DNA of 64,000 bases from Vulcanimicrobium sp035943995 (GCA_035943995.1 DASZBS010000121.1:134392-198391); one strand, 5' to 3'; counted from the first letter of the stretch, positions 35,718-44,735 are shown. The notes: generated from the letters alone by a model not told the origin. Translations and numbers: made by a program.

Positions 35718-36959
35718 CTACACCTCTGCAAGCAGTGCTCCCACTGGTTGTCCACCGGCGCTTGCGATGCTGCCGCGGCGCAGGCGTGCCGTGAAGATGA
35801 CGATCGGGGTCGTCATGAGCGTCGTTGCAAGCGCCACGCCAAGCAACACGGCATACGTATGCTGCGTTATGAGTCCGTTTCGCAAGCCGATCGACAGAAA
35901 GATCAAACCCACGACGCCGCGACAATTCATGAGCGAAGCGATCATGAGCGAGCTCTGCCGGTCGAACTGATTCGCTCGCGCCGAAATGTAGCTCGCGCCG
36001 GCCGTCGTCACCGTCGCCCACGCGGTCCACAGAGCAATCGCGGGGAGCGCCGTCAGCCAGCCCACGATGATCGCGTTGATCCCCGCGAGCGCGAAGAACA
36101 AGGGCATCAGCCTGGTCGCCCAGCGCTGCACGTGCCGCAGCGGCTCGGAGACCGCGGGGATGCGCGGCGCGAGCAAGCCGCCCGCGAAGGCGACGATGAT
36201 GGGGTCGATCCCGAGCAGCATCGCGATGACGACGAGGAGCAATAACGTCCCTACACTCGCGAGCGCCACGATCGGAAGGCGGCGCTCGCGCTTGGTCAAC
36301 GATCTGATGAGCACGATCGTCGCGACGCACGGCAACGAGAAGAGTGCGCGCTCCAGCCACACGTTCGGCGAGGCCCCGGCGCCCGTCGCGATCGCGCCGA
36401 GCACCGCGAGCAGCGTCCATGCGAACAAGTCGTCGACCGCGGCCGCCGACAGCGCCGTCAGCCCGACGCGGCTGGACAGCATTTTGAGCTCGTCGAGGAT
36501 TCGCGCCATCACCGGGAACGCCGTCACCGCCATCGCGCCGCAGATCGCGAGCTTGCCTCCGAGGGACGAGGCCTGGTCGAGACCCCAGACCAGATTCAAC
36601 GACAACAAGCAATAGGTGAGGGTGAACGCGACGACGATCCGCGAGACGGCGATCGACGACGACCGCGCCAGCCCGTCGCGCACGTGCGCGACGTTCGTCG
36701 CGTGCCCTAAGCAGAACATGTACGCGAGCAACGCCGGCTCGCTGATCCAATAGAGGACTGCCTTCACCTGCGGCATCGGGACCGCAATTCCGAGCGCCGC
36801 GGCACCTTGCGCCAGACCGAATCCGGCCAGAATGCCGACGCACAACTCCGCCACGACGCGCGGTTGGCGAATTCTCGCGAACAGCGGTGCGCCGATCGCG
36901 CAAGCGGCGAGGACCGCCGCGACGACGATCAGGGAGATTGTAAACGCTCCGGCTGACAA
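35718..36959 (-). CDS. Cation:proton antiporter (CPA2 family)
   Basis: About 413 residues with roughly twelve hydrophobic segments. Family features include ICGAMAVTAFPVMARILDEL, the AVDDLFAW acidic pair in mid-membrane, and SLMNCRGVVGLIFLSIGLRNGLI near the C-terminus. It exchanges Na+ or K+ for protons. The start is uncertain: a TTG at 36959 has AAAGGG seven bases upstream, a GTG at 36965 is the alternative; the frame is open further upstream but only as shadow of the divergent promoter region. It diverges from the efflux operon. Confidence 0.85.
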   Translation of the reverse strand: MSAGAFTISLIVVAAVLAACAIGAPLFARIRQPRVVAELCVGILAGFGLAQGAAALGIAVPMPQVKAVLYWISEPALLAYMFCLGHATNVAHVRDGLARSSSIAVSRIVVAFTLTYCLLSLNLVWGLDQASSLGGKLAICGAMAVTAFPVMARILDELKMLSSRVGLTALSAAAVDDLFAWTLLAVLGAIATGAGASPNVWLERALFSLPCVATIVLIRSLTKRERRLPIVALASVGTLLLLVVIAMLLGIDPIIVAFAGGLLAPRIPAVSEPLRHVQRWATRLMPLFFALAGINAIIVGWLTALPAIALWTAWATVTTAGASYISARANQFDRQSSLMIASLMNCRGVVGLIFLSIGLRNGLITQHTYAVLLGVALATTLMTTPIVIFTARLRRGSIASAGGQPVGALLAEV

Positions 36960-37042
36960 CTGCACACCCTTTACAGGAAACAGAGACTCGGTCTGGTTGC
37001 CGGTCGCAGCCGGATGTTTTTTCTTTCGCCATTGTACACTAC

Positions 37043-37072
37043 TTGACGTGATCAGTCCAGTGCAACTATAAT
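37043..37072 (+). promoter_or_regulatory. Sigma-70-type promoter of the efflux operon
   Basis: TTGACG at 37043-37048 and a perfect TATAAT at 37067-37072 are separated by 18 bases. Transcription would start about 37079-37081, at or next to the ATG of the TolC-family gene, so its mRNA would be leaderless. The A/T content is striking in this GC-rich window. A TGATCA palindrome within the spacer region is a possible PadR operator. Confidence 0.7.
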
Positions 37073-37080
37073 CCAAATGG

Positions 37081-38460
37081 ATGCAGTGGATTTGGATAGA
37101 GTCCCGGTTTCGCACTTGTGTGGCCGCGGCCACAGTGGCAGTTTTGGCGCTCCCCGCGGCGGCCGATGCGGCGTCGCCGTTTCCGGCGTACGGTGGCGCA
37201 CCGACCGATGCGCTCAAAACGCGGGCCGTCACGGGCGTCCCCGGTCACGTCACGCTGGAGCAGGCGATCGCCATCGCGGCGGCCACCTCGCCGAGCGTCG
37301 ACGCCGCGCGCGGACCTCTGCATCTGGCGTCGGCCGGCACGGAAACCGCGCGCGTCGGTACGCGGCCGACGTTCGGCGGCAGCGGCCAGCTCAGCCAGCC
37401 CGCGTCGTTTCCGAGCGGATCCACCGGCGCGACTTTCACGCTGAGCCAACTGATCTACGACGGCGGACTGGTGATGTCGAACATCCGCTCCGCGCGCTCG
37501 TCTGAGGACGCTGCTCGTCAGACGTACCGGCGCGCGCTGCAAACGCTGACGAACGACGTCGCGCAAGCCTACTTCGCCGCGCTCGCCGCCGAGGCTCAAA
37601 CCGCGCTCGCACAAGTGATCGTCAACCAAGGCCTCGCTCAGGAACGGCTCATCTCGGCGCAGATCGACGCCGGCACCGCTGCGCAGATCGACTTGCAGAC
37701 CGCGCACGCGGCGACGCTCCAGGCACAAGGCAAGGTCGTCACGTCGCAAAGCCAACAGATCGTTGCGCTCGCGCAGTTCGCACACGCGTTGGGATTGCCG
37801 GCCGACGCCGACGTGCACCCGCAGCCGACGCCCTCCAGCGGCCGAGCGTCGACGCTGCCCGGCGGGACGCCGCTCAGCTACGACGTCGCGGTCGCGACGG
37901 CGCTCACGCTGCGTCCGGATTACCTCTCGACGATACGCAGCGTGGACGCCGGCAGCCAAAAAGTCCGGTCGGCGCGCTTAGGCAACCGGCCGAGCGTCAC
38001 GGGTTCGGCCGCGCATTCCTTCACGCAGCAGCAGGCGGGCTTTCCGCAGCAGTCGCCGGCGGTGCAATGGCTGGCATCGGTCAAGATACCGCTGTACGAC
38101 GGCGGCTTGGTCAGGGCGAACACGGCGACCGCTCGCGCGCAGCTCGAAGAGGCCGTCGCGGCGGAGCGGTCGCAGGAGCAGACCGTGCAGATCGACGTGC
38201 GCACGGCGCTGGCGCAGCTCATCTCTGCGCAAGCCGTGCTGCGTGTCAACGACGAGTCCGTGGATCTCGCGCGACGGCTTCTCAGCGGCCGGCAAGCGCA
38301 ATATCGCGCTGGAAAACCCGTCCTAGAGCTCTATCTCAACGCTCAAGCCAACTATGCGGCCGCGCAGAACGCACAGCTCTCGGCACTCTACGCGCTGCGC
38401 CAAGCTGAACAAGCCTATCTCTATGCACTCGGCAAGAACGAGGTGGTACGAGCGACATGA
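37081..38460 (+). CDS. TolC-family outer-membrane efflux channel
   Basis: 459 residues with a signal peptide (about 1-30). Two homologous halves have the TolC pattern of long alpha-helices and strands: LIYDGGLVMSNIRSARSSEDAARQTY in the first and KIPLYDGGLVRANTATARAQLEEAV in the second. It forms the outer-membrane duct of the tripartite exporter encoded downstream. No Shine-Dalgarno sequence precedes ATG 37081, matching a leaderless transcript. The stop overlaps the padR start (ATGA). Confidence 0.9.
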   Translation: MQWIWIESRFRTCVAAATVAVLALPAAADAASPFPAYGGAPTDALKTRAVTGVPGHVTLEQAIAIAAATSPSVDAARGPLHLASAGTETARVGTRPTFGGSGQLSQPASFPSGSTGATFTLSQLIYDGGLVMSNIRSARSSEDAARQTYRRALQTLTNDVAQAYFAALAAEAQTALAQVIVNQGLAQERLISAQIDAGTAAQIDLQTAHAATLQAQGKVVTSQSQQIVALAQFAHALGLPADADVHPQPTPSSGRASTLPGGTPLSYDVAVATALTLRPDYLSTIRSVDAGSQKVRSARLGNRPSVTGSAAHSFTQQQAGFPQQSPAVQWLASVKIPLYDGGLVRANTATARAQLEEAVAAERSQEQTVQIDVRTALAQLISAQAVLRVNDESVDLARRLLSGRQAQYRAGKPVLELYLNAQANYAAAQNAQLSALYALRQAEQAYLYALGKNEVVRAT

Positions 38461-38837
38461 CGTCCATCACTTCCAAGAACGTCCAGCTGCTTTTACCGCT
38501 CAGCTCGAGCAGCTTTTGCATCTTGCTCGCGCTCGCGCAGGGCGAGCGCCACGGCTATCACATCAGCAAAGAGGTCGAGGCCGCGACCGGCGGCACCGTG
38601 AAGCTGCAAGCGGGTACGCTGTACCGGCTCATCAAGCAGATGACGGCCGACGGCTGGATCACCGAAGTCGATCGCGCCGATCCGATCGATCCCCGGCGGC
38701 GGTATTACCGCCTCACGTCGTGGGGGCGCAAGATCGCACACGCCGAGGCCGAGCGGCTTGCCGACCTCGTGCGCCTCGCGCGGACGTACCGGCTCCTGCC
38801 GGCAGGCGCGAGTGCGAAGCGACGCGTGACGGCGTGA
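38457..38837 (+). CDS. PadR-family transcriptional regulator
   Basis: 126 residues. The PadR winged helix is plain: FCILLALAQGERHGYHISKEVEAATGG, then LQAGTLYRLIKQMTADGWI and DPRRRYYRLTSWGRK, followed by a short C-terminal helix for dimerisation. PadR proteins usually repress adjacent transporter or stress genes until a phenolic or drug ligand binds. It lies inside the efflux operon between the channel and the permease, overlapping both, so it likely autoregulates the operon. Confidence 0.93.
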   Translation: MTSITSKNVQLLLPLSSSSFCILLALAQGERHGYHISKEVEAATGGTVKLQAGTLYRLIKQMTADGWITEVDRADPIDPRRRYYRLTSWGRKIAHAEAERLADLVRLARTYRLLPAGASAKRRVTA

Positions 38838-41410
38838 CGCTGATCGACGTCGCGCTCGCCTTCTGTCCGGCTGAGTTTCGCGGCGAGTACCGCGACCAGA
38901 TTCGGGCCGGTACGCACGCCGGCGGCGGCACGAACGGAGCGACCTTTCTGGACGTCGTCTGGATCGGTTTGACTCTGCACGCCGAAGCCTTCGGACGCAA
39001 CCTCAAGACCGCCGTTCGCTCCATCATGAAGTCGCCGGTTTCCGCGGCGGTCATCGTGGGGACGCTCGCAATCGCCATGGGCGGAAACATCGCCGTCTTT
39101 ACCGCGTTCAACGCCGCGCTGCTCCAGCCGTTGCCTTTTCCCGATGCGAACCGGCTGGTCCGCATCACCATCGGCGATCCGGCGAAGCCGGGCGCGACGC
39201 TGCTCCTCGCAGGGATGGACAAAGCCGTCGCCGCCAACGTGCATTCGTTCGACGCAGTCGCCGCCGTCGCGGAAGATCCGGGCGCGATCATCGGGAGCGA
39301 CGTGACGTATGCCGCGCACCGCGGGATCGCGACCCCGAATTTCTTTTCCGTTCTCGGCGCACCGCCCGAACTCGGCCGGAACCTTTCGGCTAGCGACGTC
39401 GGCCGTGCGTCCGTCGTCATCTCGGACCAGCTCTGGCGCAGCCGCTTCGGCTCGGATCCGCACGTTCTCGGCCAGCGCCTGCGCTTCACGCCCTCGTCCG
39501 CGCTGCAGCCGCTCGACTTCACGATCGCCGGCGTCGCACCGCCGGCGCTGGAATCCATCCGCAAGGGGCCGTTCCATCCCGACTTCTGGAGCATTACGCG
39601 CTCGTCGGGCCAGAGCGTCGGCGATCAGGGCAGCGGAAGCCCGCTGATCACCGATACCTTCGGCAAGCTTCGCGCGGACGTGACGCCCGTCGCGGCCGCG
39701 AGCGACGCGCAGCGCATCGTCAAGCAGCTCTTCCCGCCGGGACAGCCCGTGCCGGATGCAGCCAAGAGCATGCGCGCGCTGGTGATGCCGCTCAACAGCG
39801 ACGCGCTCGACGAAGCGCGCTATCTCTGGACGCTCTTCGCTGCGGTGATCGCGGTGCTGCTGGTCGCGTGCCTCAACGTCGGGAACCTCTTGCTCACGCG
39901 CGCCGCGTCGCGCACGCAAGAGTTCGTCCTGCGCTCGGCACTCGGAGCCTCGAGCGGCCAGATCGCATCGCTGCTGATCTACGAGTCGACGCTCTTCGCC
40001 GTGCTGGGCGTCGTCTTCGGCGCCTGGCTGGGGATCACCGTGTTCTCCACAGCGCTCTCGCTGAGTCCCGCCATCGCCAAACTCCCCAACGTGCGTCCCG
40101 ACGGTCATGTGTTGGCGTTCATCGTCGTGCTGATGGCGTTCGTCGCGCTTTTCGCCGGCGTCTTGCCGACGATGATCCGGCAACGCCGCCGCGGCGACGA
40201 CGGCGCGGGGATACGGGCCGGGACGCGCACCGGGGCGTTCGCGGCGCCGCGCCTGCGCTTCGCGCTAGGCGTCGCGGAGATCGGCTTCGCGTTCCCGCTG
40301 CTGGTCGCTGCGGGGCTGCTCCTGCACAGCTTCCTGCTGGCGTCGAACGTCGGTCACGGATTCCCGGCCGACAACCTCTACGAGGCCGACTACAACTTGC
40401 CGGCGGCAAAATACAGCGCCGCCGGGAACTACGGCAACGCCGTCGATCAGTTGACGCAGCGCATACGGGCGATCCCCGGCGTCACGTCCGTCGGCTATGC
40501 CGACCACAGCCTCGTCTCGACGTTCTTCGGCGACCAGTACACCCTCAAGCCGGGCGGCACGCCGATCGGCAGCGTGAACGCGATGTCGGTGACGCCGCAG
40601 TTCTTCCAGACGCTGGGGCTGCCGATCGCGTTCGGCCGGAACTTCAACGACGGTGTTTCGTCCGCTGCGAGCAACGAGGTCATCGTCGACCAGCGCCTGG
40701 CGAAGCTCTTCGACGCGGGCGATCCGCGCGCGAAGCACGTCTACGCGCAGGGCTTCGGCGGCTCGAAGGTACTCTCGGTCGCCGGCGTCGCGAGCTCGAT
40801 CACCAATACGGCGGCGAGCGATCAGCCGACCTTGTACACCCGCGCTTTTGCGACCCCCGTCGACGGTCGCCACCAGTTCTCGCTCTTCGTTCGGACGAAC
40901 GGCAACGTACCCAGCCTGAGCACGCAGATCGCATCGATCACCACGCACTTCGACACGCTGGTCGCGGCGCCGGCGATCCGGCCGGTCGCCGACATCCTCG
41001 CGGTCAAAGACGCGTCGTGGCGCGCGGGGATGATCTTGCTGAGCTGCCTGGCCGCGGCCGCGTTGCTGCTGGCGCTCGTCGGCATCTACGGCGTCACCTC
41101 CCATGCGGTCGAGGCGCGAACGTCCGAGCTCGGGATTCGCTTGGCGGTCGGCGCGCCGCCGCGCGCGATCTTGGGGCTGGTGCTGCGCTCGCAATTGACC
41201 CAAAGCGCCATCGGCCTGTTGATCGGCCTGACGCTCAGCGTCTTCGTGACGCAAGCTCTCTCGTCGCAGCTCTATGAGATCACCCCGCTCGATCCGCTCA
41301 CCTACGTCCTCGTCGCATTGACACTGCTCGCGACCGGTTTGCTCGCAGCGCTGCTGCCCGGTATTCGGGCGATGCGCGTCGATCCGGCCGTCGCTCTCAG
41401 ACACGAGTAA
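38834..41410 (+). CDS. MacB/ADOP-type permease with two FtsX domains
   Basis: 858 residues from the GTG at 38834, which overlaps the padR stop. The N-terminus (ALAFCPAEFRGEYRDQI) is the leader typical of ADOP permeases (acidobacterial duplicated orphan permeases). Two FtsX blocks with four helices each enclose large periplasmic domains: MacB-like core near 60-290, first FtsX near 330-440, second near 700-858 (GMILLSCLAAAALLLALVGIYGV). Unlike most ADOP proteins it is not orphan: an adaptor and ATPase follow. Confidence 0.88.
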   Translation: MTLIDVALAFCPAEFRGEYRDQIRAGTHAGGGTNGATFLDVVWIGLTLHAEAFGRNLKTAVRSIMKSPVSAAVIVGTLAIAMGGNIAVFTAFNAALLQPLPFPDANRLVRITIGDPAKPGATLLLAGMDKAVAANVHSFDAVAAVAEDPGAIIGSDVTYAAHRGIATPNFFSVLGAPPELGRNLSASDVGRASVVISDQLWRSRFGSDPHVLGQRLRFTPSSALQPLDFTIAGVAPPALESIRKGPFHPDFWSITRSSGQSVGDQGSGSPLITDTFGKLRADVTPVAAASDAQRIVKQLFPPGQPVPDAAKSMRALVMPLNSDALDEARYLWTLFAAVIAVLLVACLNVGNLLLTRAASRTQEFVLRSALGASSGQIASLLIYESTLFAVLGVVFGAWLGITVFSTALSLSPAIAKLPNVRPDGHVLAFIVVLMAFVALFAGVLPTMIRQRRRGDDGAGIRAGTRTGAFAAPRLRFALGVAEIGFAFPLLVAAGLLLHSFLLASNVGHGFPADNLYEADYNLPAAKYSAAGNYGNAVDQLTQRIRAIPGVTSVGYADHSLVSTFFGDQYTLKPGGTPIGSVNAMSVTPQFFQTLGLPIAFGRNFNDGVSSAASNEVIVDQRLAKLFDAGDPRAKHVYAQGFGGSKVLSVAGVASSITNTAASDQPTLYTRAFATPVDGRHQFSLFVRTNGNVPSLSTQIASITTHFDTLVAAPAIRPVADILAVKDASWRAGMILLSCLAAAALLLALVGIYGVTSHAVEARTSELGIRLAVGAPPRAILGLVLRSQLTQSAIGLLIGLTLSVFVTQALSSQLYEITPLDPLTYVLVALTLLATGLLAALLPGIRAMRVDPAVALRHE

Positions 41411-41413
41411 ATA

Positions 41414-42670
41414 ATGGATATCGTTCGCGAACAGCCTACTTTTCGGCCCGGCCGCCTCCTCGGCATCGCCGGCGTAGGCGCCGGCGCGTGCGCCGTCGTC
41501 GCCTCGGTGTACTTCGCCATGCACGTGCCGCACGCGGCCGTCGTCGTCGAGCGCGCCACCGTTATCACCGACGTCGCGCGAGCGGGCACGCTCGTCAGCT
41601 CGATCGACGAAGCGGGGAAGCTGGTCTCCGAACGCATCCAGATCGTGTCGGGCGCGCAACCCGGTCGAGTCCGCGCCGTCTTCGTGCGCGCGGGCGCGCT
41701 CGTCACCGCCGGCACGCCGATCGCGCAGCTCGACAATCCGGACCTGATCGCCGCCGCCGCCGACGCACAGGCCACGCTCACGGTCGCTCAAGCGGAGCTC
41801 CAAAGCGCCCGCCAGCAGGCGGTCGCGGCGGGGATCAAAGGCCAAGCGGACATCAAGAACGCCGGCTCGCAGCACCAGCTCGCGCAAATCAACTACTCCG
41901 CGGAGAAAAGCCTACACGCGCGCGGTCTCGCGGCCTCTTCGGTCTATCGCACGGCCGAGATCAACGCGTTGCAGGCAGAGCGCGCGGTCGGGACGGCACG
42001 CGAAGAGGCAGCGGTCGACGCGGCAAATCAGCAAGCGAAGATCGCCGCGGCGGGGGCCGCCGTGCAGAAAGCGGAGGCGAGGCTCACCGCGCAGCGCGCC
42101 GAGATCGCGACGCTGACGATCGTTGCCGGCGCCGACGGCGTGGTGCAAACGGTCGAGACGCAGCCTGGACAGACGCTCCCGGCGGGACAGGAGATCGCCA
42201 AAGTCGCCGATCAGCGCAGTCTCAAGGCGGTGCTCCAAGTCCCGGAGAGCCAGGTCCATCAAGTCTCGCTGGGGATGCTGGCGAAAATCGACCCCGGGAA
42301 CGGGACGGTGATGGGTCGCGTCTCGCACATCGCGCCTTCCGCGTCCAACGGTTCCGTCGACGTCGACGTGAGCTTTACGCGCGCCTTGCCGGCCGGCGCT
42401 CGTCCCGATTTGCACGTCGACGGCTCGATCGTTCTCTCGCGGATCCCCAACGCCGTGTCGATCGGGCGCCCTGCAGGTGCCAGCGACAACGCGGAGGTCA
42501 GCCTGTTCAAGGTCGCCGAGGGCGGCTCGCGCGCATCGCGCGTTCGCGTTCGCCTGGGACGCGGGTCGGCGGACCGGATCTCCGTCGTCTCCGGCTTGCG
42601 CCAGGGCGACACAGTCATCATCTCCGACATGTCGAAGTACGACAGCCAGTCCGAAGTGCGCCTCCAATGA
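41414..42670 (+). CDS. Periplasmic adaptor (HlyD/MacA-type membrane-fusion protein)
   Basis: 418 residues. One N-terminal membrane helix (about 15-37) is followed by a lipoyl-type half-motif (GAQPGRVRAVFVRAGALVTAGTPIAQLDNPDL), a long coiled-coil hairpin (about 110-225), the second half-motif (GADGVVQTVETQPGQTLPAGQEIAKV) and beta-barrel domains. It bridges the MacB-like permease to TolC. It starts three bases after the permease stop and overlaps the ATPase start (ATGA). Confidence 0.92.
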   Translation: MDIVREQPTFRPGRLLGIAGVGAGACAVVASVYFAMHVPHAAVVVERATVITDVARAGTLVSSIDEAGKLVSERIQIVSGAQPGRVRAVFVRAGALVTAGTPIAQLDNPDLIAAAADAQATLTVAQAELQSARQQAVAAGIKGQADIKNAGSQHQLAQINYSAEKSLHARGLAASSVYRTAEINALQAERAVGTAREEAAVDAANQQAKIAAAGAAVQKAEARLTAQRAEIATLTIVAGADGVVQTVETQPGQTLPAGQEIAKVADQRSLKAVLQVPESQVHQVSLGMLAKIDPGNGTVMGRVSHIAPSASNGSVDVDVSFTRALPAGARPDLHVDGSIVLSRIPNAVSIGRPAGASDNAEVSLFKVAEGGSRASRVRVRLGRGSADRISVVSGLRQGDTVIISDMSKYDSQSEVRLQ

Positions 42671-43416
42671 CCGCCACCGCCAACGGCGTTTCGTTCCACG
42701 AAAGAGAGTCTCACGTGACTGCCACGCTCCTCGAGATGAAGCAGATCGGTAAGAGCTACCTCACCGACACCGTCGAAACGCGCGCGCTTCGCGACGTGAC
42801 GCTGACCATCGATCGCGGCGAGTACGTGTCGATCGAAGGGCCGTCCGGCTGCGGAAAGTCGACGCTGCTCTCCATCATCGGCTTGCTCGACTTTCCGACA
42901 GCCGGCGACTACACGCTCAACGGCCGCCCCGTCGCGCGGCTGTCGCTCAACGAGCGGGCGCGGATCCGCAACCGCGAGATCGGCTTCATCTTCCAGAGCT
43001 TCAACCTCATCGGCGACCTCACGGTGGAGGAGAACGTCGAGTTGCCGCTCGTCTACCGCGGGATGACGCGCTCGGAGCGCCGCGTTCGCGTAACGAACGT
43101 GCTCGACCGGGTAGCGATCACGCACCGGCGCGGACACCACCCCGCGCAGCTTTCGGGCGGCCAGCAGCAGCGCGTCGCCGTCGCGCGCGCGCTCGCCGGC
43201 GAACCGTCGCTGCTCCTCGCCGACGAGCCGACGGGCAACCTCGACACGATCAACGGCGAATCCGTGATGGAGCTCATGCTCGAGCTCCACCGCGACGGCT
43301 CGACGATCGTCATGGTCACGCACGATCGCCGCTTCGCGCGGTGCGCGAAGCGGACGATCGGGTTGCTGGACGGCCAGTTGACGAACGCGCTCGAACAGGT
43401 CGAGGCGCAGCTCTAG
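42667..43416 (+). CDS. MacB/LolD-type ABC transporter ATP-binding protein
   Basis: 249 residues from ATG 42667; a GTG at 42715 is an alternative that removes an odd 16-residue lead. Walker A GPSGCGKST, Q-loop FQSFNLI, signature LSGGQQQR, Walker B LLLADEPTGNLD and H-loop THD are complete. It powers the tripartite exporter. The TAG stop is part of a CTAG that flanks the inverted-repeat element starting at 43417. Confidence 0.93.
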   Translation: MTATANGVSFHERESHVTATLLEMKQIGKSYLTDTVETRALRDVTLTIDRGEYVSIEGPSGCGKSTLLSIIGLLDFPTAGDYTLNGRPVARLSLNERARIRNREIGFIFQSFNLIGDLTVEENVELPLVYRGMTRSERRVRVTNVLDRVAITHRRGHHPAQLSGGQQQRVAVARALAGEPSLLLADEPTGNLDTINGESVMELMLELHRDGSTIVMVTHDRRFARCAKRTIGLLDGQLTNALEQVEAQL

Positions 43417-43690
43417 CAGGCTGCGGAAGAATGGGCGAATGGGACCGTTTTGATCGACGCCCTTCTCGAATCGCCGGCCTAAGTGATCATATTTTGCACC
43501 GCAGGCGTCTGATTGAGCGGTCACCGCTCCCGATTTTCATCTACGTCGGACTCCAAGTCAGACTCCTGAGTCTGATCAAGTTGTAAAACCGCTGCGGTGA
43601 ACGTGAATTGCCAACCAACGCGGAACCCGCTGCTCGGGCGATACATGGCTTGGCCGCTTCGGCTCTCGGCCACATTTTTTCCGCAACCTG
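43417..43690. mobile_element. MITE-like element with CTAG target duplications
   Basis: 274 bases with imperfect terminal inverted repeats: left end CAGGCTGCGGAAGAAT, right end (complement) CAGGTTGCGGAAAAAAT; 12 of the first 14 positions match. It is flanked on both sides by CTAG (43413-43416 and 43691-43694), as expected for a YTAR-type four-base target duplication known from IS5-group elements. There is no transposase frame, so it would be a non-autonomous derivative. Inside are a GC hairpin (43515-43529) and the palindrome TCAGACTCCTGAGTCTGA (43558-43575). Composition is less GC-rich than the surroundings. Confidence 0.6.
43515..43536 (+). terminator. Intrinsic terminator-like hairpin after the efflux operon, inside the MITE
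   Basis: GAGCGG and CCGCTC form a six-base GC stem with a three-base loop, followed by CCGATTTTC. It lies about 100 bases after the ATPase stop and could end the efflux operon transcript; it would have been brought by the element. Confidence 0.45.
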
Positions 43691-44008
43691 CTAGACGCAA
43701 TCGCGAAACGGGTCGTCGCGGCCTTCCAGTGCGTCCAGCGCCTCCCAGTTCGCGGTCGAGAGGCACAGCGCCATCGGCACCGCGCTCCAGCGGAAATGCG
43801 CGCGGAATGCGTGGTATCCGGGCGACGCGGACACGGGAAAGCGGTCGAACACTCCGCGCCAGCTGCGCAGAAGTTCGATGGTGTAATGCTCAGGCGGTAC
43901 GCCAAAATCCCATGACGTGCACACGCGATGAAGATAATCCGCACGATCGAAGTCGTCCACGAAGTCGTCGCCGTGTTCGATGTCGGGATATACGCTGTGG
44001 TCGATCAC
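43691..44008 (-). CDS. Small acidic protein, partner of the nucleotidyltransferase locus, unknown function
   Basis: 105 residues from a GTG at 44008 that overlaps the stop of the restored AbiEii-like frame (GTGA), so the two were built as a coupled pair. It is acidic and aromatic-rich (HGDDFVDDFDRADY, CTSWDFGVPPEHYTIELLRSW). No family is recognised, and it does not look like the usual AbiEi antitoxin. Its TAG stop is the right-hand CTAG of the MITE-like element; before insertion it would have been directly convergent with the ATPase gene. Confidence 0.6.
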   Translation of the reverse strand: MIDHSVYPDIEHGDDFVDDFDRADYLHRVCTSWDFGVPPEHYTIELLRSWRGVFDRFPVSASPGYHAFRAHFRWSAVPMALCLSTANWEALDALEGRDDPFRDCV

Positions 44009-44735
44009 TGCCCTGTTCCTTCGCCGCCGTGCCTATCGTCTCCGCGCCTGGCCGCGGTCGGGTCGGCAGCGAAGACGTCGCGGAACCATTCCCGGAGTTC
44101 AGCGGCACGCCCGCGGTCGTCGGGGCCAATTCGCCCCAGCGGGCGGCGCGCTTCGATACCGGCCAGCCAGTGCTGAACCGCCAGGCGAGCATCGCCGACG
44201 TCGCGGCCGGGGTTTTTCGCGATCCACAGCTCCCAGCACCGTTCCGGCGTTGCGAGGCGCGCCGCGACGATCTCGCGATATCGCGAAAATCGCGCGGGGC
44301 ACCACGATTCACCAATGCGTTCATCTTTGCGGCGATGTTATCGGCGGGGGTCTCGATCGGGAAGCGGCCCCACAGACTGGCGACAGGCGACTCGATCGCA
44401 ACGTCGCGCAGCGCGACCTGAAACGAAAATACCTTACGGCTCCCGTCGACGGCTTCGATGGAAGTCATCGAGCACGTCGCGCGTTCCTGCACGGTGTAGC
44501 CGAAATCATTGGCGACCGCCGCGAACGCTTCGCGAGCGGCGTCCAGCGCAGCTGGATCCGGAATGGTGCGCCACCAGGCATCCACGTCGGCGGTGCTTCG
44601 GTAATCTAGGTAATGCTTCAACGCGAAGCCGCCGCCGAGGACGAACTGCTCCGCCTCGGGACGGTTTTGGAGCCGCTCGAGAAAGGCTGTCGCAAACGGG
44701 TCTGGGTGCTCCGGCCTCCTAGGATTCACGTCCAT
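44005..44735 (-). pseudogene. AbiEii/AbiGii-type nucleotidyltransferase, frameshifted
   Basis: The first half reads well in one frame from ATG 44735: FVLGGGFALKHYLDY with TADVDAWW is the nucleotidyltransferase core (GG then D-x-D) of the AbiEii toxin-like family. Near 44280-44290 (after APRDFRDI) the sequence must change frame: the next frame continues naturally as REIVAARLATPERCWELW and ends at a TGA at 44005-44007 that overlaps the next gene. The original frame instead runs into a basic nonsense tail to 43890. One missing base would explain it. It may be a genuine lesion or a sequencing error. Confidence 0.75.

Noticed and set aside
35659..37032. ATG frame from 37032 (MAKEKTSG...) overlapping the antiporter
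   Set aside because: It encodes no membrane segments; the antiporter frame with 12 helices is clearly the coding one.
43890..44004. C-terminal 115 bases of the uncorrected AbiEii frame as real coding sequence
   Set aside because: The tail is basic and low in information, and the alternative frame continues the family pattern and ends in a coupled stop/start.
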